Assembly (NCBI GenBank): GCA_028285445.1
Contig: JANQPQ010000044.1
Location: 124,001 to 188,000, forward strand
From: Cyclobacteriaceae bacterium
GTDB taxonomy: Bacteria; Bacteroidota; Bacteroidia; Cytophagales; Cyclobacteriaceae
Direction: 5' to 3'
Length of the DNA stretch: 64,000 nt
Notes under the pieces: model-generated
Database searches by the model: none
Seen by the model: the letters and a program-made list of their open reading frames with translations, nothing else
What the model was told of the DNA's origin: nothing
Made by a program: the position numbers and the translations under genes
Shown: positions 16,801 through 25,261 of the stretch, in pieces
Layout: each line of letters begins with the position of its first letter
Position numbering within the stretch: the first letter of the stretch is position 1

Positions 16801-18357
16801 ATGAGAAGAGTATTAGCCATCTTCGCTGCACTGCTTGCCACCTCGGGCTGGGCCCAGGATTACCAGGAGCGGGTTGAATTGTCTGCTATCCTGGAGAGGG
16901 CCTTACGAACCTCACAAGATATAATCGAGGTAAATAACAAACATGTGGTTATAACAGATGTTTCACCATCTGACATTAATGGCGTAACAGCACGTCTAAG
17001 CTCAAGGTATCCATCATCGAAAAACGCCAAAGGTTGGCTTCAGATTCCAGTAGACCTCAAATTTACCAACTGTACTTTTGCTCACAATGTCAGCTTTAAT
17101 CGCATGGAGTTTCAAGACCTGCAAATTGTGGGCAGCAACTTTGGTAACCTGCGCATAGGTAATAGCCAATTCCAGCAAATATCACTTGAAGAGAATACGT
17201 TAAGCGGAGCCTTGGAGATAGTTGCTACTAACATGCAGTCTTTCAATATGCTTCGAAACAATTCTTCTTTCGAGATTTATATGGAAGCAGACACCATCCT
17301 GGGCGACATCAATATTGAAAACAATACAGTAGAAAAAGGCGAATTGCTTCTTACCTATTTGCAGTGCCAGGGGTCCGTTACAATCGGCAACAATAGTGTA
17401 ACGGGAATAATAATTGAGAACTCTCAATTCCTGCTGCCGCTTTTTGGAGAATTTAACAAATACCAATTACCTGGTTCGGAAAGCCTTGACATCTATTTAA
17501 TAGAAAATGAATTCCTGGGAGATAGCACCGCCAGAGTAAGCTTCAATAAAGGCAATTACCTTAACCTTGATATTCGCAAGAACAAATTTGGGACAAATGT
17601 GTATTTCACAGAAAACAGGGTTAACGATCGTTTTTTCCTTGTGGAGAATGAGTTCCTCAGTCATGTCTCGTTTGAGAAATTCTTGTTCTCGGAAATTTGG
17701 AATGAACTGTACTGGACGCAGATCGAGGGTTTCAAGCTTAGATATATCGATTACGGAGCCATTACCGAAGATGATCTTGAATCTCTTGTAGAGTTTAAGA
17801 ACCTAATAAACATCTATAAAGATCTACACAGCATTTTTCTTTCCCGCGGTGACCTCGCCTCTGCAAATGCTTGCTATAGCGAAATGAAAGAATTGCAGGG
17901 GAAGATGCTCAAGCATCAGTATAGGCAAAAGCCAACTTTTGGCAATTTTTTCCGCTGGCAACTTAATGTTCTGCTAAAAATATATACTAACCACGGTACC
18001 GACCCTGCCTTAGCAGTAGTAATGTCACTTTACGTGATCTTTATCTTTGCTGCGTTGTATTTGTTTTTCCCTTCCGAATGGGATGTTAACAGTAGAAAAA
18101 GGATGCTGAAGAACTACCAAAAGTTAAGGGAGTACAAAGGGAAATCGTACGTAACGCCCACAACCATGTTCATTGGGGCTATTTCTCTGACGTTATTAAA
18201 TGCAGTAACGCTAAGCATCAACAGCTTCGTTACCCTTGGGTTTGGCCGCATCCCCACCAGAGGGCTGGCCCGTTATTTTTGTATAGTGGAAGGATTTATC
18301 GGCTGGTTCTTGCTCAGCATTTTCACTGTTGCCTTAATCAACCAGGTACTGGCCTAA
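16801..18357 (+). CDS. Extracytoplasmic repeat-rich domain fused to a potassium-channel-like pore
   Basis: From the ATG at 16801 the product has 518 residues with a signal peptide ending SGWAQ. Residues 60-330 are irregular short strand repeats rich in F, N and I (FTNCTFAHNVSFNRMEF, then GNLRIGNSQFQQISLEEN), suggesting a pentapeptide-like or right-handed beta-helix solenoid. A helical linker follows (LIEFKNLINIYKDL-like). The C-terminal 130 residues look like a two-TM ion channel: a helix with AVVMSLYVIFIFAALYLFF, a pore-helix-like stretch SINSFVTLGFGRIP at about residues 471-485, and a last helix with VEGFIGWFLLSIFTVAL. TLGFGR at 478-483 aligns with the potassium filter TVGYGD, but with R where D is usual. 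Ion specificity is uncertain. Confidence 0.68.
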   Translation: MRRVLAIFAALLATSGWAQDYQERVELSAILERALRTSQDIIEVNNKHVVITDVSPSDINGVTARLSSRYPSSKNAKGWLQIPVDLKFTNCTFAHNVSFNRMEFQDLQIVGSNFGNLRIGNSQFQQISLEENTLSGALEIVATNMQSFNMLRNNSSFEIYMEADTILGDINIENNTVEKGELLLTYLQCQGSVTIGNNSVTGIIIENSQFLLPLFGEFNKYQLPGSESLDIYLIENEFLGDSTARVSFNKGNYLNLDIRKNKFGTNVYFTENRVNDRFFLVENEFLSHVSFEKFLFSEIWNELYWTQIEGFKLRYIDYGAITEDDLESLVEFKNLINIYKDLHSIFLSRGDLASANACYSEMKELQGKMLKHQYRQKPTFGNFFRWQLNVLLKIYTNHGTDPALAVVMSLYVIFIFAALYLFFPSEWDVNSRKRMLKNYQKLREYKGKSYVTPTTMFIGAISLTLLNAVTLSINSFVTLGFGRIPTRGLARYFCIVEGFIGWFLLSIFTVALINQVLA

Positions 18358-18359
18358 AG

Positions 18360-18740
18360 CTATTCAGAGATGTTTAGGTAGTGCACCTCGTGACCTTCGT
18401 TACCCTTATCAATAATCTTAATCGATTCACCAGCTACAAATGTCACCTCGAAGGTGCTGCGTCTTTTAGTGCAAGTAAAGGTTGTGCTCTTTTCTCCGTC
18501 GAAGGTCCGTTTAACAATCTCATACGTTTCGTTACCAATCTTAATAGACCGGCCATCAAAGATGATGGTAGTTTCAATCTCATCTTCATTAGTTGAAGTA
18601 TTGGTTACCTCAATTCTGATGGTTTTCTTTACCTGGGCCTTCACTTCTCCCTTAAACCCCCTTTTGTCGTTATTAGCCTGAGCAAGTACTAATTGCGTAA
18701 ATAATGTAATACAGATTATAGTAATGGTATTTCTCAGCAT
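18360..18740 (-). CDS. Small secreted protein of unknown function
   Basis: The 126-residue product begins with a signal peptide (TITIICITLFTQLVLAQA). The mature part is a lysine/threonine-rich beta protein: KGEVKAQVKKTIRIEV, then DEIETTIIFDGRSIKIG, and FEVTFVAGESIKIID at the end. A single TCTKRRS segment carries the only mature-region cysteine. No family is recognised. Its stop is three bases from the stop of the convergent channel-like gene, so their transcripts probably overlap at the 3' ends. Confidence 0.6.
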   Translation of the reverse strand: MLRNTITIICITLFTQLVLAQANNDKRGFKGEVKAQVKKTIRIEVTNTSTNEDEIETTIIFDGRSIKIGNETYEIVKRTFDGEKSTTFTCTKRRSTFEVTFVAGESIKIIDKGNEGHEVHYLNISE

Positions 18741-18887
18741 AGCTGTAGTCTTTCAATGTTAAATCTCAGCAATCACAGCTAAACATGCAACAAGCATACC
18801 ACGTTCTAGCCATTGTAGCTTATGTGCAATTTGCCCAACCCGATCCATTAGTACCCTTAGGCGGAAATTAACGGTTAGATTAGGACC

Positions 18888-19988
18888 ATGAGCAAAAACC
18901 CTGTGATCCCTTTATTGCTTGGCACTGTAATTTTGATTTCTGCTACCTGCCAGGCACAAATCAGCGATTTTCCAACCAACGGATGGAAAAAAGCTGCCCC
19001 TTCTCAGCATGGTTTCGACGAGCAAAGACTGTCGGATTTCATCAACGACATTAGGAACGGCAAATTGATTCGACCAGCACATTCCCTATTAATTGTGAGA
19101 AACGGCCACCTCGTGGTGGAGGAGTACTTTAATGGCGGTAGCAGCAGCGATGTACATACGCTGCAATCTGTCACTAAAAGTATTTCATCTACTTTGGTTG
19201 GTGTAGCCATGCAACAGGGCATGATAAAGAGTTTGGAACAGCCGGTTTTAAGCTTCTTCCCGGAGTACGATGATTTTAAGAACCTGGATGGCAATAAAAG
19301 AAATATGACACTTCGCCATGCCTTGACTATGAGAACCGGGCAAGCCTGGACTGGCGAGTCGCACCTTGATGCTTTGAACAGATTTAGTGGCGATCGCATG
19401 AAATACGTGCTTGACTACAAAATGGAAGGCGAACCAGGCAACAAATGGTATTACAATAGTGGCATTGCCGTTTTACTAGGTGGACTCATTGCCAATGCCA
19501 CCGAAATGGATACCAGGGATTTCGCTCAGCAGTTTCTTTTCGATCCGTTGGGGATAGACCGGGCCAGATGGTATTCTTACCGCAACATTCCTCACACCGG
19601 AGGCGGACTCTATCTACGTCCACAAGACATGGCGAAAATTGGCTACCTATACTTGAAAGATGGTCTCTGGGAGGGGAAGAGAATTCTCCCTGAGAATTGG
19701 GTTAAGGAAGCAACTACTGCTCATGTTAATCGAACAGAAACCATAGTTGGAATGAAGCCAGGGTACGGATTTATGTGGTGGTTGCTTCCGCTTGAAAAGT
19801 CGTCTGTAACAATAGACAACGGAGTGGATGTTTACATGGCCTATGGCCATTGGGGGCAATTCATTTTTATAATTCCCAGTTATGATATGGTAGTCGTTTG
19901 GACCAATAACAATTCAGCATCCTATCGTGAGGAAATTAAGCCAATCTCACTTTTCTACGACCACCTATTGCCTGCTGTAAGTCGATAA
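18888..19988 (+). CDS. Serine hydrolase of the class C beta-lactamase / penicillin-binding fold
   Basis: This 366-residue protein has a signal peptide (VILISATCQAQ). The catalytic SxxK is S94-V-T-K97 in LQSVTKSISST, and the YxN motif is Y188-Y-N190 in KWYYNSG. Near the C-terminus YGHWGQFIF stands where the KTG-like third motif (often HxG) lies: the HWG here fits the esterase/DD-peptidase variants. The fold covers EstB-type esterases, D-amino-acid peptidases and beta-lactamases, so the substrate cannot be named. A cysteine in ATCQAQ may be a lipobox, but A-T-C is weak. It stands alone, with its stop two bases from the convergent membrane gene. Confidence 0.87.
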   Translation: MSKNPVIPLLLGTVILISATCQAQISDFPTNGWKKAAPSQHGFDEQRLSDFINDIRNGKLIRPAHSLLIVRNGHLVVEEYFNGGSSSDVHTLQSVTKSISSTLVGVAMQQGMIKSLEQPVLSFFPEYDDFKNLDGNKRNMTLRHALTMRTGQAWTGESHLDALNRFSGDRMKYVLDYKMEGEPGNKWYYNSGIAVLLGGLIANATEMDTRDFAQQFLFDPLGIDRARWYSYRNIPHTGGGLYLRPQDMAKIGYLYLKDGLWEGKRILPENWVKEATTAHVNRTETIVGMKPGYGFMWWLLPLEKSSVTIDNGVDVYMAYGHWGQFIFIIPSYDMVVVWTNNNSASYREEIKPISLFYDHLLPAVSR

Positions 19989-19990
19989 TT

Positions 19991-21274
19991 CTATTCTTTG
20001 TAAAAGGGAATTGTGGCGAAGTTCTCAAAAAACCAGTTCTCAAGGCTTACCTCCAATTCATGCATGCCGGTGCCAAGATGACTGATATTGAAGTATGCGA
20101 TTATGCCACGGTGATCTGATTTAGGGTCGTGATAAAAATACCACTTGGGGCTTCGGTAGGTTGAGTCGTTGATAGAGACATGATAAAATTCGTTCATGCA
20201 AACCAGCTTTAGTGAGTCCTGACTATACCGATTTTGCAATTGCTGGTAATCGCAAAGTGACCGAATTGAATCTTCATATGCCACCTGATGGGTGATAAAC
20301 AACCTAAGCACATCGTCCTTTACTATATCACTTTGAATTGCAGCCCGCTGAAACCTGGCGTCGGTGCTGGAATTGAGGTATGATTGCGACGGGACGTATA
20401 GCCCCCTTGAGCCTCCATAAAACTCCAATCTGCTGAAATTTCTCGAAGTTGAATTAGGGTTTGAATTCTGGCTGAACAGAAACACAGTGATGACTATGAA
20501 TGCCAAAATAAAAGACACCACCTTCCACTTTTTGAAATTACTAATTAGAATATAGTATATAGACCGATATACGCTACTGAACGTCAGTACGCTCATTACC
20601 TTATATATTGGGTAGTAGATTTTGGCGACGTACTTATTCTTCTTTAGCAAGCCAAGGCTAAGAAAGTCAAGCATATAAATTAGCCCTATCACCATCATGC
20701 CGATAGCATAAAGGTTAAGAGCTTGGGTAAGTTGTGGGTTGTCGTTGAGGTCAGCGAAGGAAACTCCTGCGAAGAATAAAAAGAGGTAAAAAGGAATAAG
20801 TATGGAAACAAAGAGAAAGAAATACACCCCAAGCAGGCTCATAAAAATGAAATAGCTAATACTGAAAATAGAGCTGCTGATCTTCTCGAGTTTGACAATC
20901 TGGTTTGTGAATTGGGGGATTAGTGTTAACCTTTTCTCAAACTGAGGTTGGTAATCAAGCCGCTCTTGGTTTATTCCTTTTGGAAAAACATAACTCAATC
21001 CAACCAACCCAATCCATATTCCTCTAAAGAAAAGGTGCAATACCAGCCCAAAAATGAGCCATTGGATCCCGGTGTCAACTAAAGCAATAAGGGTATCAAT
21101 ATCATTGGATAGTCCCCAAATCTCCCTTTTAAAGTAATACCTGAATTTTTCAAGAAGGCTGGGAATTTGAAACAGTCCAAAAAGTACAATCCCGGAGATG
21201 AATATTTCGGGCTCCCAACTGTTATGCTGGGTTTTTCTCAGCCACTTAGGTAGTTGGTTTTGCAGTTCTGACAT
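19991..21274 (-). CDS. Polytopic membrane protein with C-terminal extracytoplasmic domain, unknown function
   Basis: The 427-residue protein has about six or seven membrane segments: EIFISGIVLFGLFQI, IQWLIFGLVLHLFFRGIWIGLVGL, a long hydrophobic stretch with FIFMSLLGVYFFLFVSILIP, NLYAIGMMVIGLIYMLDFLSLG, and VVSFILAFIVITVFLF. The last 130 residues after that helix are polar and include two cysteines (SLCDYQQL and LVCMNEF), ending with HELEVSLENWFFE. I do not recognise a domain. It is transcribed towards the serine hydrolase and away from the M61 peptidase upstream on the same strand, 61 bases away. Confidence 0.6.
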   Translation of the reverse strand: MSELQNQLPKWLRKTQHNSWEPEIFISGIVLFGLFQIPSLLEKFRYYFKREIWGLSNDIDTLIALVDTGIQWLIFGLVLHLFFRGIWIGLVGLSYVFPKGINQERLDYQPQFEKRLTLIPQFTNQIVKLEKISSSIFSISYFIFMSLLGVYFFLFVSILIPFYLFLFFAGVSFADLNDNPQLTQALNLYAIGMMVIGLIYMLDFLSLGLLKKNKYVAKIYYPIYKVMSVLTFSSVYRSIYYILISNFKKWKVVSFILAFIVITVFLFSQNSNPNSTSRNFSRLEFYGGSRGLYVPSQSYLNSSTDARFQRAAIQSDIVKDDVLRLFITHQVAYEDSIRSLCDYQQLQNRYSQDSLKLVCMNEFYHVSINDSTYRSPKWYFYHDPKSDHRGIIAYFNISHLGTGMHELEVSLENWFFENFATIPFYKE

Positions 21275-21335
21275 GCCCAGGCAAGATAATACTTTGCCCG
21301 AATAAAGCTAATTGTCGTGATTCAGAATGACTTAC

Positions 21336-23174
21336 CTACTTATCTTCTCCCAACCAGGCATTTCTTCTGGCCAGCTGCTCTTCAGATGGTGTACTTCCCG
21401 CATCTTCAGCTAGCATAACTTCAAAAGACGGATCTTGTATAATGGTGAAAGTGCCGGCATGCTCCAGTCCGTTTTGTACATATTTTATGGTATGGCTCGA
21501 ACCAATTTCCCAGTCCCGATCGAAATCGGCGGCCGAGGTTAGCGGTTGGCCGTCTACTTCCAGAATCTTGTCACCCTGTTCCAGTCCGCTTTCATATAGT
21601 GGGTTCGAACGTAGCATAGTATTCCTTACGATAATATCTCCATCCTTGTCCGTTAGAGCGAACGAGGGAAAGCCTGCCTTATTTGGGTTACGCAATCTCA
21701 TAGTTACACCAAATTGCTTCAAGAGAGCAGGAATATCCGGCAAATCACTACCATAGATGTAATCTTCAAAAAAGGCGCTGGCAAACTCAACATCCCCGGT
21801 AACAGAAGCCAGTGCATTCTCAATATCACCAATGGTGTAGGGCTTTTCATTCTTACCATGATTCTCCCACATATATGTCATAAGATCATCAAGGGATTTG
21901 CCCTCATAACTACTTCTGATGCTCAAATCCATGGCGAGCCCAATTACTGCACCATAGGAATAGTAACTGATAAAGGTATTTTGGTAATTGGTTTCGTCAT
22001 TGGCGGTCCCCGCATCCACAAATGGCGCGTGTTTGCTCATTTCTATAGGACCTTTAATTTCTCTACCCGGAAAGTTTATCACATAGTTAAGGCCGCCGGC
22101 TATTCCTCGCGCATACCTTGCCTGATCTCTAATGCCTGCCCTTCTCAATACCAGGTCGTCGTAGTAGGAAGTGAAACCTTCAGCAAACCAAAGGGCATCA
22201 GACATGTTGGCGTGATCGAAGTCGAAAGGCTCCAGTGATTGAGGTCTAATTCTCTCTACGTTCCACGCATGGAAAAACTCGTGGCTTATTGTGTTAATTA
22301 GTCCTCCAGCATTATTTGCAAGGCTTCCGCTGCTTGAGCACACCGTAGAATTACGATGCTCCATGCCATCGCCATTTATCCAGGGGTTATAGCTAACCAG
22401 AAAAGTATATCTGCCGTAATCGAATTTCGGCAATCCTCCGTAAATTTTTATTTGCTCCTCTACTACCTGCTTTACCCACTCCGTGTAGTCATCAAGGGCC
22501 TCGTCAGTATCTTCAACCATAGCGGCAATCTCTATTGTGTATTCCTCTCCATCATCTTCAACCTGCCATCGGCGCCATCGCATCGGGCCAACCATGGTGG
22601 GGCTATCGTAAAAGTAATAGTAGTTTGGGGCTGTATACTTATTGTCACCAGCAGCAACCAATTGTGTGGCCACATCCCAGTTATCCTTTCCCTCCAAATC
22701 GAAAATGACCTCAATTGGTCTGTCATCCAACCCCTCTCCGTAAATGAAGGTAGCAGGCATATTCATATGCGCTTTGCGGTTATCAATTCCAGTGTAGGTG
22801 CCATCTCCGTGGTTACCGAATAAAGTGTAGGAAAATACCACCTCACCTGAATGACCACTAACCTCCCATTCTGTAATGTTAGTTTTTCGCAATGCCAGTT
22901 CATTACCACTTCCGTCCACTGCCTTAGATTCATATACATTTTTGGCAAAATTATGAACAGCATATCTCCCTGGAGATGTTTGAGGCATTCTGAGCTTGAT
23001 AGGCCCATTCTTCAATTCCTTGAAATGAATTGATATTCGCAATTCATGATGTTGAACATTGTCGAAATTGACAGAATACACAATAGGTGCTGTGCCGGAA
23101 TCTGAAGCAGATTGTTGCTGGGGCTCGCATGCCAATAGCGGCAATACGAGTAAGAACCACATATGTCTTTTCAT
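21336..23174 (-). CDS. M61 family peptidase lipoprotein with PDZ domain
   Basis: The protein of 612 residues starts with a lipoprotein signal (FLLVLPLLAC, lipobox LLAC). Residues 30-200 form the N-terminal beta domain typical of M61 peptidases. The zinc motif HEFFH lies at 298-302 in ISHEFFHAWNVERIRP, and the downstream glutamate ligand is in DALWFAEGFTSYYDD. A PDZ-like domain follows at about 500-580 (DGDIIVRNTMLRSNPLYESGLEQGD region). M61 enzymes are glycyl aminopeptidases or related peptidases acting outside the cytoplasm. All zinc ligands are present. It appears to be a monocistronic gene, with a 402-base gap upstream. Confidence 0.93.
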   Translation of the reverse strand: MKRHMWFLLVLPLLACEPQQQSASDSGTAPIVYSVNFDNVQHHELRISIHFKELKNGPIKLRMPQTSPGRYAVHNFAKNVYESKAVDGSGNELALRKTNITEWEVSGHSGEVVFSYTLFGNHGDGTYTGIDNRKAHMNMPATFIYGEGLDDRPIEVIFDLEGKDNWDVATQLVAAGDNKYTAPNYYYFYDSPTMVGPMRWRRWQVEDDGEEYTIEIAAMVEDTDEALDDYTEWVKQVVEEQIKIYGGLPKFDYGRYTFLVSYNPWINGDGMEHRNSTVCSSSGSLANNAGGLINTISHEFFHAWNVERIRPQSLEPFDFDHANMSDALWFAEGFTSYYDDLVLRRAGIRDQARYARGIAGGLNYVINFPGREIKGPIEMSKHAPFVDAGTANDETNYQNTFISYYSYGAVIGLAMDLSIRSSYEGKSLDDLMTYMWENHGKNEKPYTIGDIENALASVTGDVEFASAFFEDYIYGSDLPDIPALLKQFGVTMRLRNPNKAGFPSFALTDKDGDIIVRNTMLRSNPLYESGLEQGDKILEVDGQPLTSAADFDRDWEIGSSHTIKYVQNGLEHAGTFTIIQDPSFEVMLAEDAGSTPSEEQLARRNAWLGEDK

Positions 23175-23576
23175 GATATTAGTTGAGTGGCGCTAATTTA
23201 ATGATTGTAATATTAGATGATTAGTGTTTCGCCTGACAATTCTGGAGGCTAGCTAATGTCCGCAGTCGCGTTTGTGGTTTATTTAGAGACGACAAATCAG
23301 ACTAAATCTGACAAATAAGATGTAAGAATTGAGTGGTCAAAGTGCCTACTACTCTTTCTCCCGCCCTTAGCTAAAAAGTACTGAAACCACTTATCGTCTT
23401 ATAATCACTGACTAATAAGGACTAATGGAGTTCATTTGTTTACGCTAAATAGGTTGCCCGAAGAAGCCGGCAATTTTTTTCATGTAATTTTTAGCGAAAA
23501 ATAGCAACTATCTGGCTATCAAATTGTTCTCTGGTTATTATATTCATGACTTTAACTGAACCAACTAGACCCTAAA
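23175..23576. other. 402-base divergent intergenic region without a visible gene
   Basis: This gap separates the divergent M61 peptidase and SUMF1-like genes. It is AT-rich. No frame with coding character, tRNA-like fold or repeat was found. It must hold the promoters of both genes, but no good TTTG/TAnnTTTG pair could be placed. A short stretch at 23401-23425 repeats the words ACTAATAAGGACTAATGG, which is too little to call. Confidence 0.5.
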
Positions 23577-25256
23577 ATGATCCGAAGCAGCTTATCTGTA
23601 GCGCTAGTCGTGGCGCTATTGTTATTGGCAATAATACCAATCACCTTAAAAGCAAACGACATTGTTGTCAGCAGTGCCTCTCTTACAGGTCAGGATGTAT
23701 CTGCTGGGGCTGACAATGCTGCAAACTTCACCTTCGCAAGGTTCGATTTAAACTGGAGTAACTCCTGGCGTGTTAGTACCGGGCCCAACAACTGGGACGC
23801 CGCCTGGGTATTTCTAAAATACCGTATAGAAAGCGGTACCGGCTGTACACCAGGCGAATGGGAACCTGCCACATTAAGTTCTACCAGTGCACATCACTCC
23901 GTTACTACGGAAAACGGAGTGGCATCCACTATCGCGGCTGCTGCGGATGGTACTGGGGTTTTCATTCATAGATCCGGTGATGGAGCTGGAGCGATAGACT
24001 GGGATCAGGTCCTTTTAAGATGGAACTATGGAGCCGATGGCCTCCTCGACGCTTGTAACGTAACTGTTCGTGTCTATGCCATTGAGATGGTCTACGTTCC
24101 TCAGGCTTCATTTTTTGCAGGAGATGGTTCTATTTCTTCAATCAATGGACAATTGGAAGATGGAACCACGGGGGCTGCCTTCCAGGTTACCAGCGAAAAC
24201 TCTTTTACACTTGGTGGTGGCGGTGCCGGTTCCATGGGTAACAACAACCGATCCGGACAGAGCGTACAGGATGATTTTACAGATGTAACAACACAAACTC
24301 TTCCAGCTGCATATCCAAAAGGCTTCAATGCTTATTACTGCATGAAATACGAAATATCCCAGGAACAGTATGCTGAATTTTTAAATGTCCTTACAGCCAC
24401 GCAGCAACTTACCCGTCATGGAGCCACAGTTGTTAATCGATTTACGAATAACGGTACGTCTCCCCCAGGGCGCAATAGTGTCAAGAACCAGATAATACCA
24501 TCCGGAGGAATCGCTGGCACTTATGGCAACGACTTAGATAATGATGGCACATTTGGTGAAAGTAACGATGGCCAGAACATAGCTATGAATTACATGTCAG
24601 GCATGGATTTGCTGGCTTACCTGGATTGGGCAGGACTTAGGCCAATGACTGAGCTCGAACTTGAAAAGACCATGAGGGGAACAAATCCAGCTGTTGCAGC
24701 TGAATATGCATGGGGCACCACCACTATACATGCGAGTACGTACGCTGCACTTACCAACAGCGGGGCTGGGAATGAGCTACCAAATTCCCCAAGTACAACT
24801 GCGGGCAATGCGAACTACGGAACAACGAATTCTGGTATTACGGGGCCGTTACGAGTTGGTATTTTTGCCACAGCAACCTCATCTCGCGTTACAGCAGGAG
24901 CAACCTACTATGGCGTTATGGAGATGACCGGCAATGTCTGGGAACTTGCAGTTGGTTTGGGACATGCTGCGGGAAGATCCTTTACGGGAGCACATGGCGA
25001 CGGTTCGCTGGATGCCACCGGCAATGCAAACCAAGACTTTTGGCCCGGCGTAAATGGTAATAGTAACTGGGCCGCTGCAAATACCGCTTACCTTGGTACC
25101 ACCGGCTCCACAGCTGTTGCCGGATTTCAGTTTAGGGGAGGTACCTGGAATGGAGGCTCGTGGTTGGAAGTGTCCGACAGAAACTACTCATTCTGGACCG
25201 GGATATCGAACCGGGAACAGAGACAAGGCGGCCGAGGCGTTAGAACAGCTCCGTAA
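23577..25256 (+). CDS. Secreted SUMF1/FGE-sulfatase-domain protein
   Basis: The 559-residue product has a signal peptide (ALVVALLLLAIIPITLKA). Residues 30-170 form a beta-rich domain with FARFDLNWSNSWR and WVFLKYR, often found before SUMF1 domains in this phylum. The SUMF1 (formylglycine-generating-enzyme-like) domain follows, with MKYEISQEQYAEFLN near residue 262, LRPMTELELEKTMRG, then MEMTGNVWELAVG and the terminal FRGGTWNGG and RGVRTAP signatures. The catalytic cysteine pair of true FGE is not evident in this C-terminal region, so it is more likely a structural or binding member, like gliding proteins GldJ/GldK, than a sulfatase activator. The T9SS cargo gene starts 5 bases later. Confidence 0.85.
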   Translation: MIRSSLSVALVVALLLLAIIPITLKANDIVVSSASLTGQDVSAGADNAANFTFARFDLNWSNSWRVSTGPNNWDAAWVFLKYRIESGTGCTPGEWEPATLSSTSAHHSVTTENGVASTIAAAADGTGVFIHRSGDGAGAIDWDQVLLRWNYGADGLLDACNVTVRVYAIEMVYVPQASFFAGDGSISSINGQLEDGTTGAAFQVTSENSFTLGGGGAGSMGNNNRSGQSVQDDFTDVTTQTLPAAYPKGFNAYYCMKYEISQEQYAEFLNVLTATQQLTRHGATVVNRFTNNGTSPPGRNSVKNQIIPSGGIAGTYGNDLDNDGTFGESNDGQNIAMNYMSGMDLLAYLDWAGLRPMTELELEKTMRGTNPAVAAEYAWGTTTIHASTYAALTNSGAGNELPNSPSTTAGNANYGTTNSGITGPLRVGIFATATSSRVTAGATYYGVMEMTGNVWELAVGLGHAAGRSFTGAHGDGSLDATGNANQDFWPGVNGNSNWAAANTAYLGTTGSTAVAGFQFRGGTWNGGSWLEVSDRNYSFWTGISNREQRQGGRGVRTAP

Positions 25257-25261
25257 GTTCT

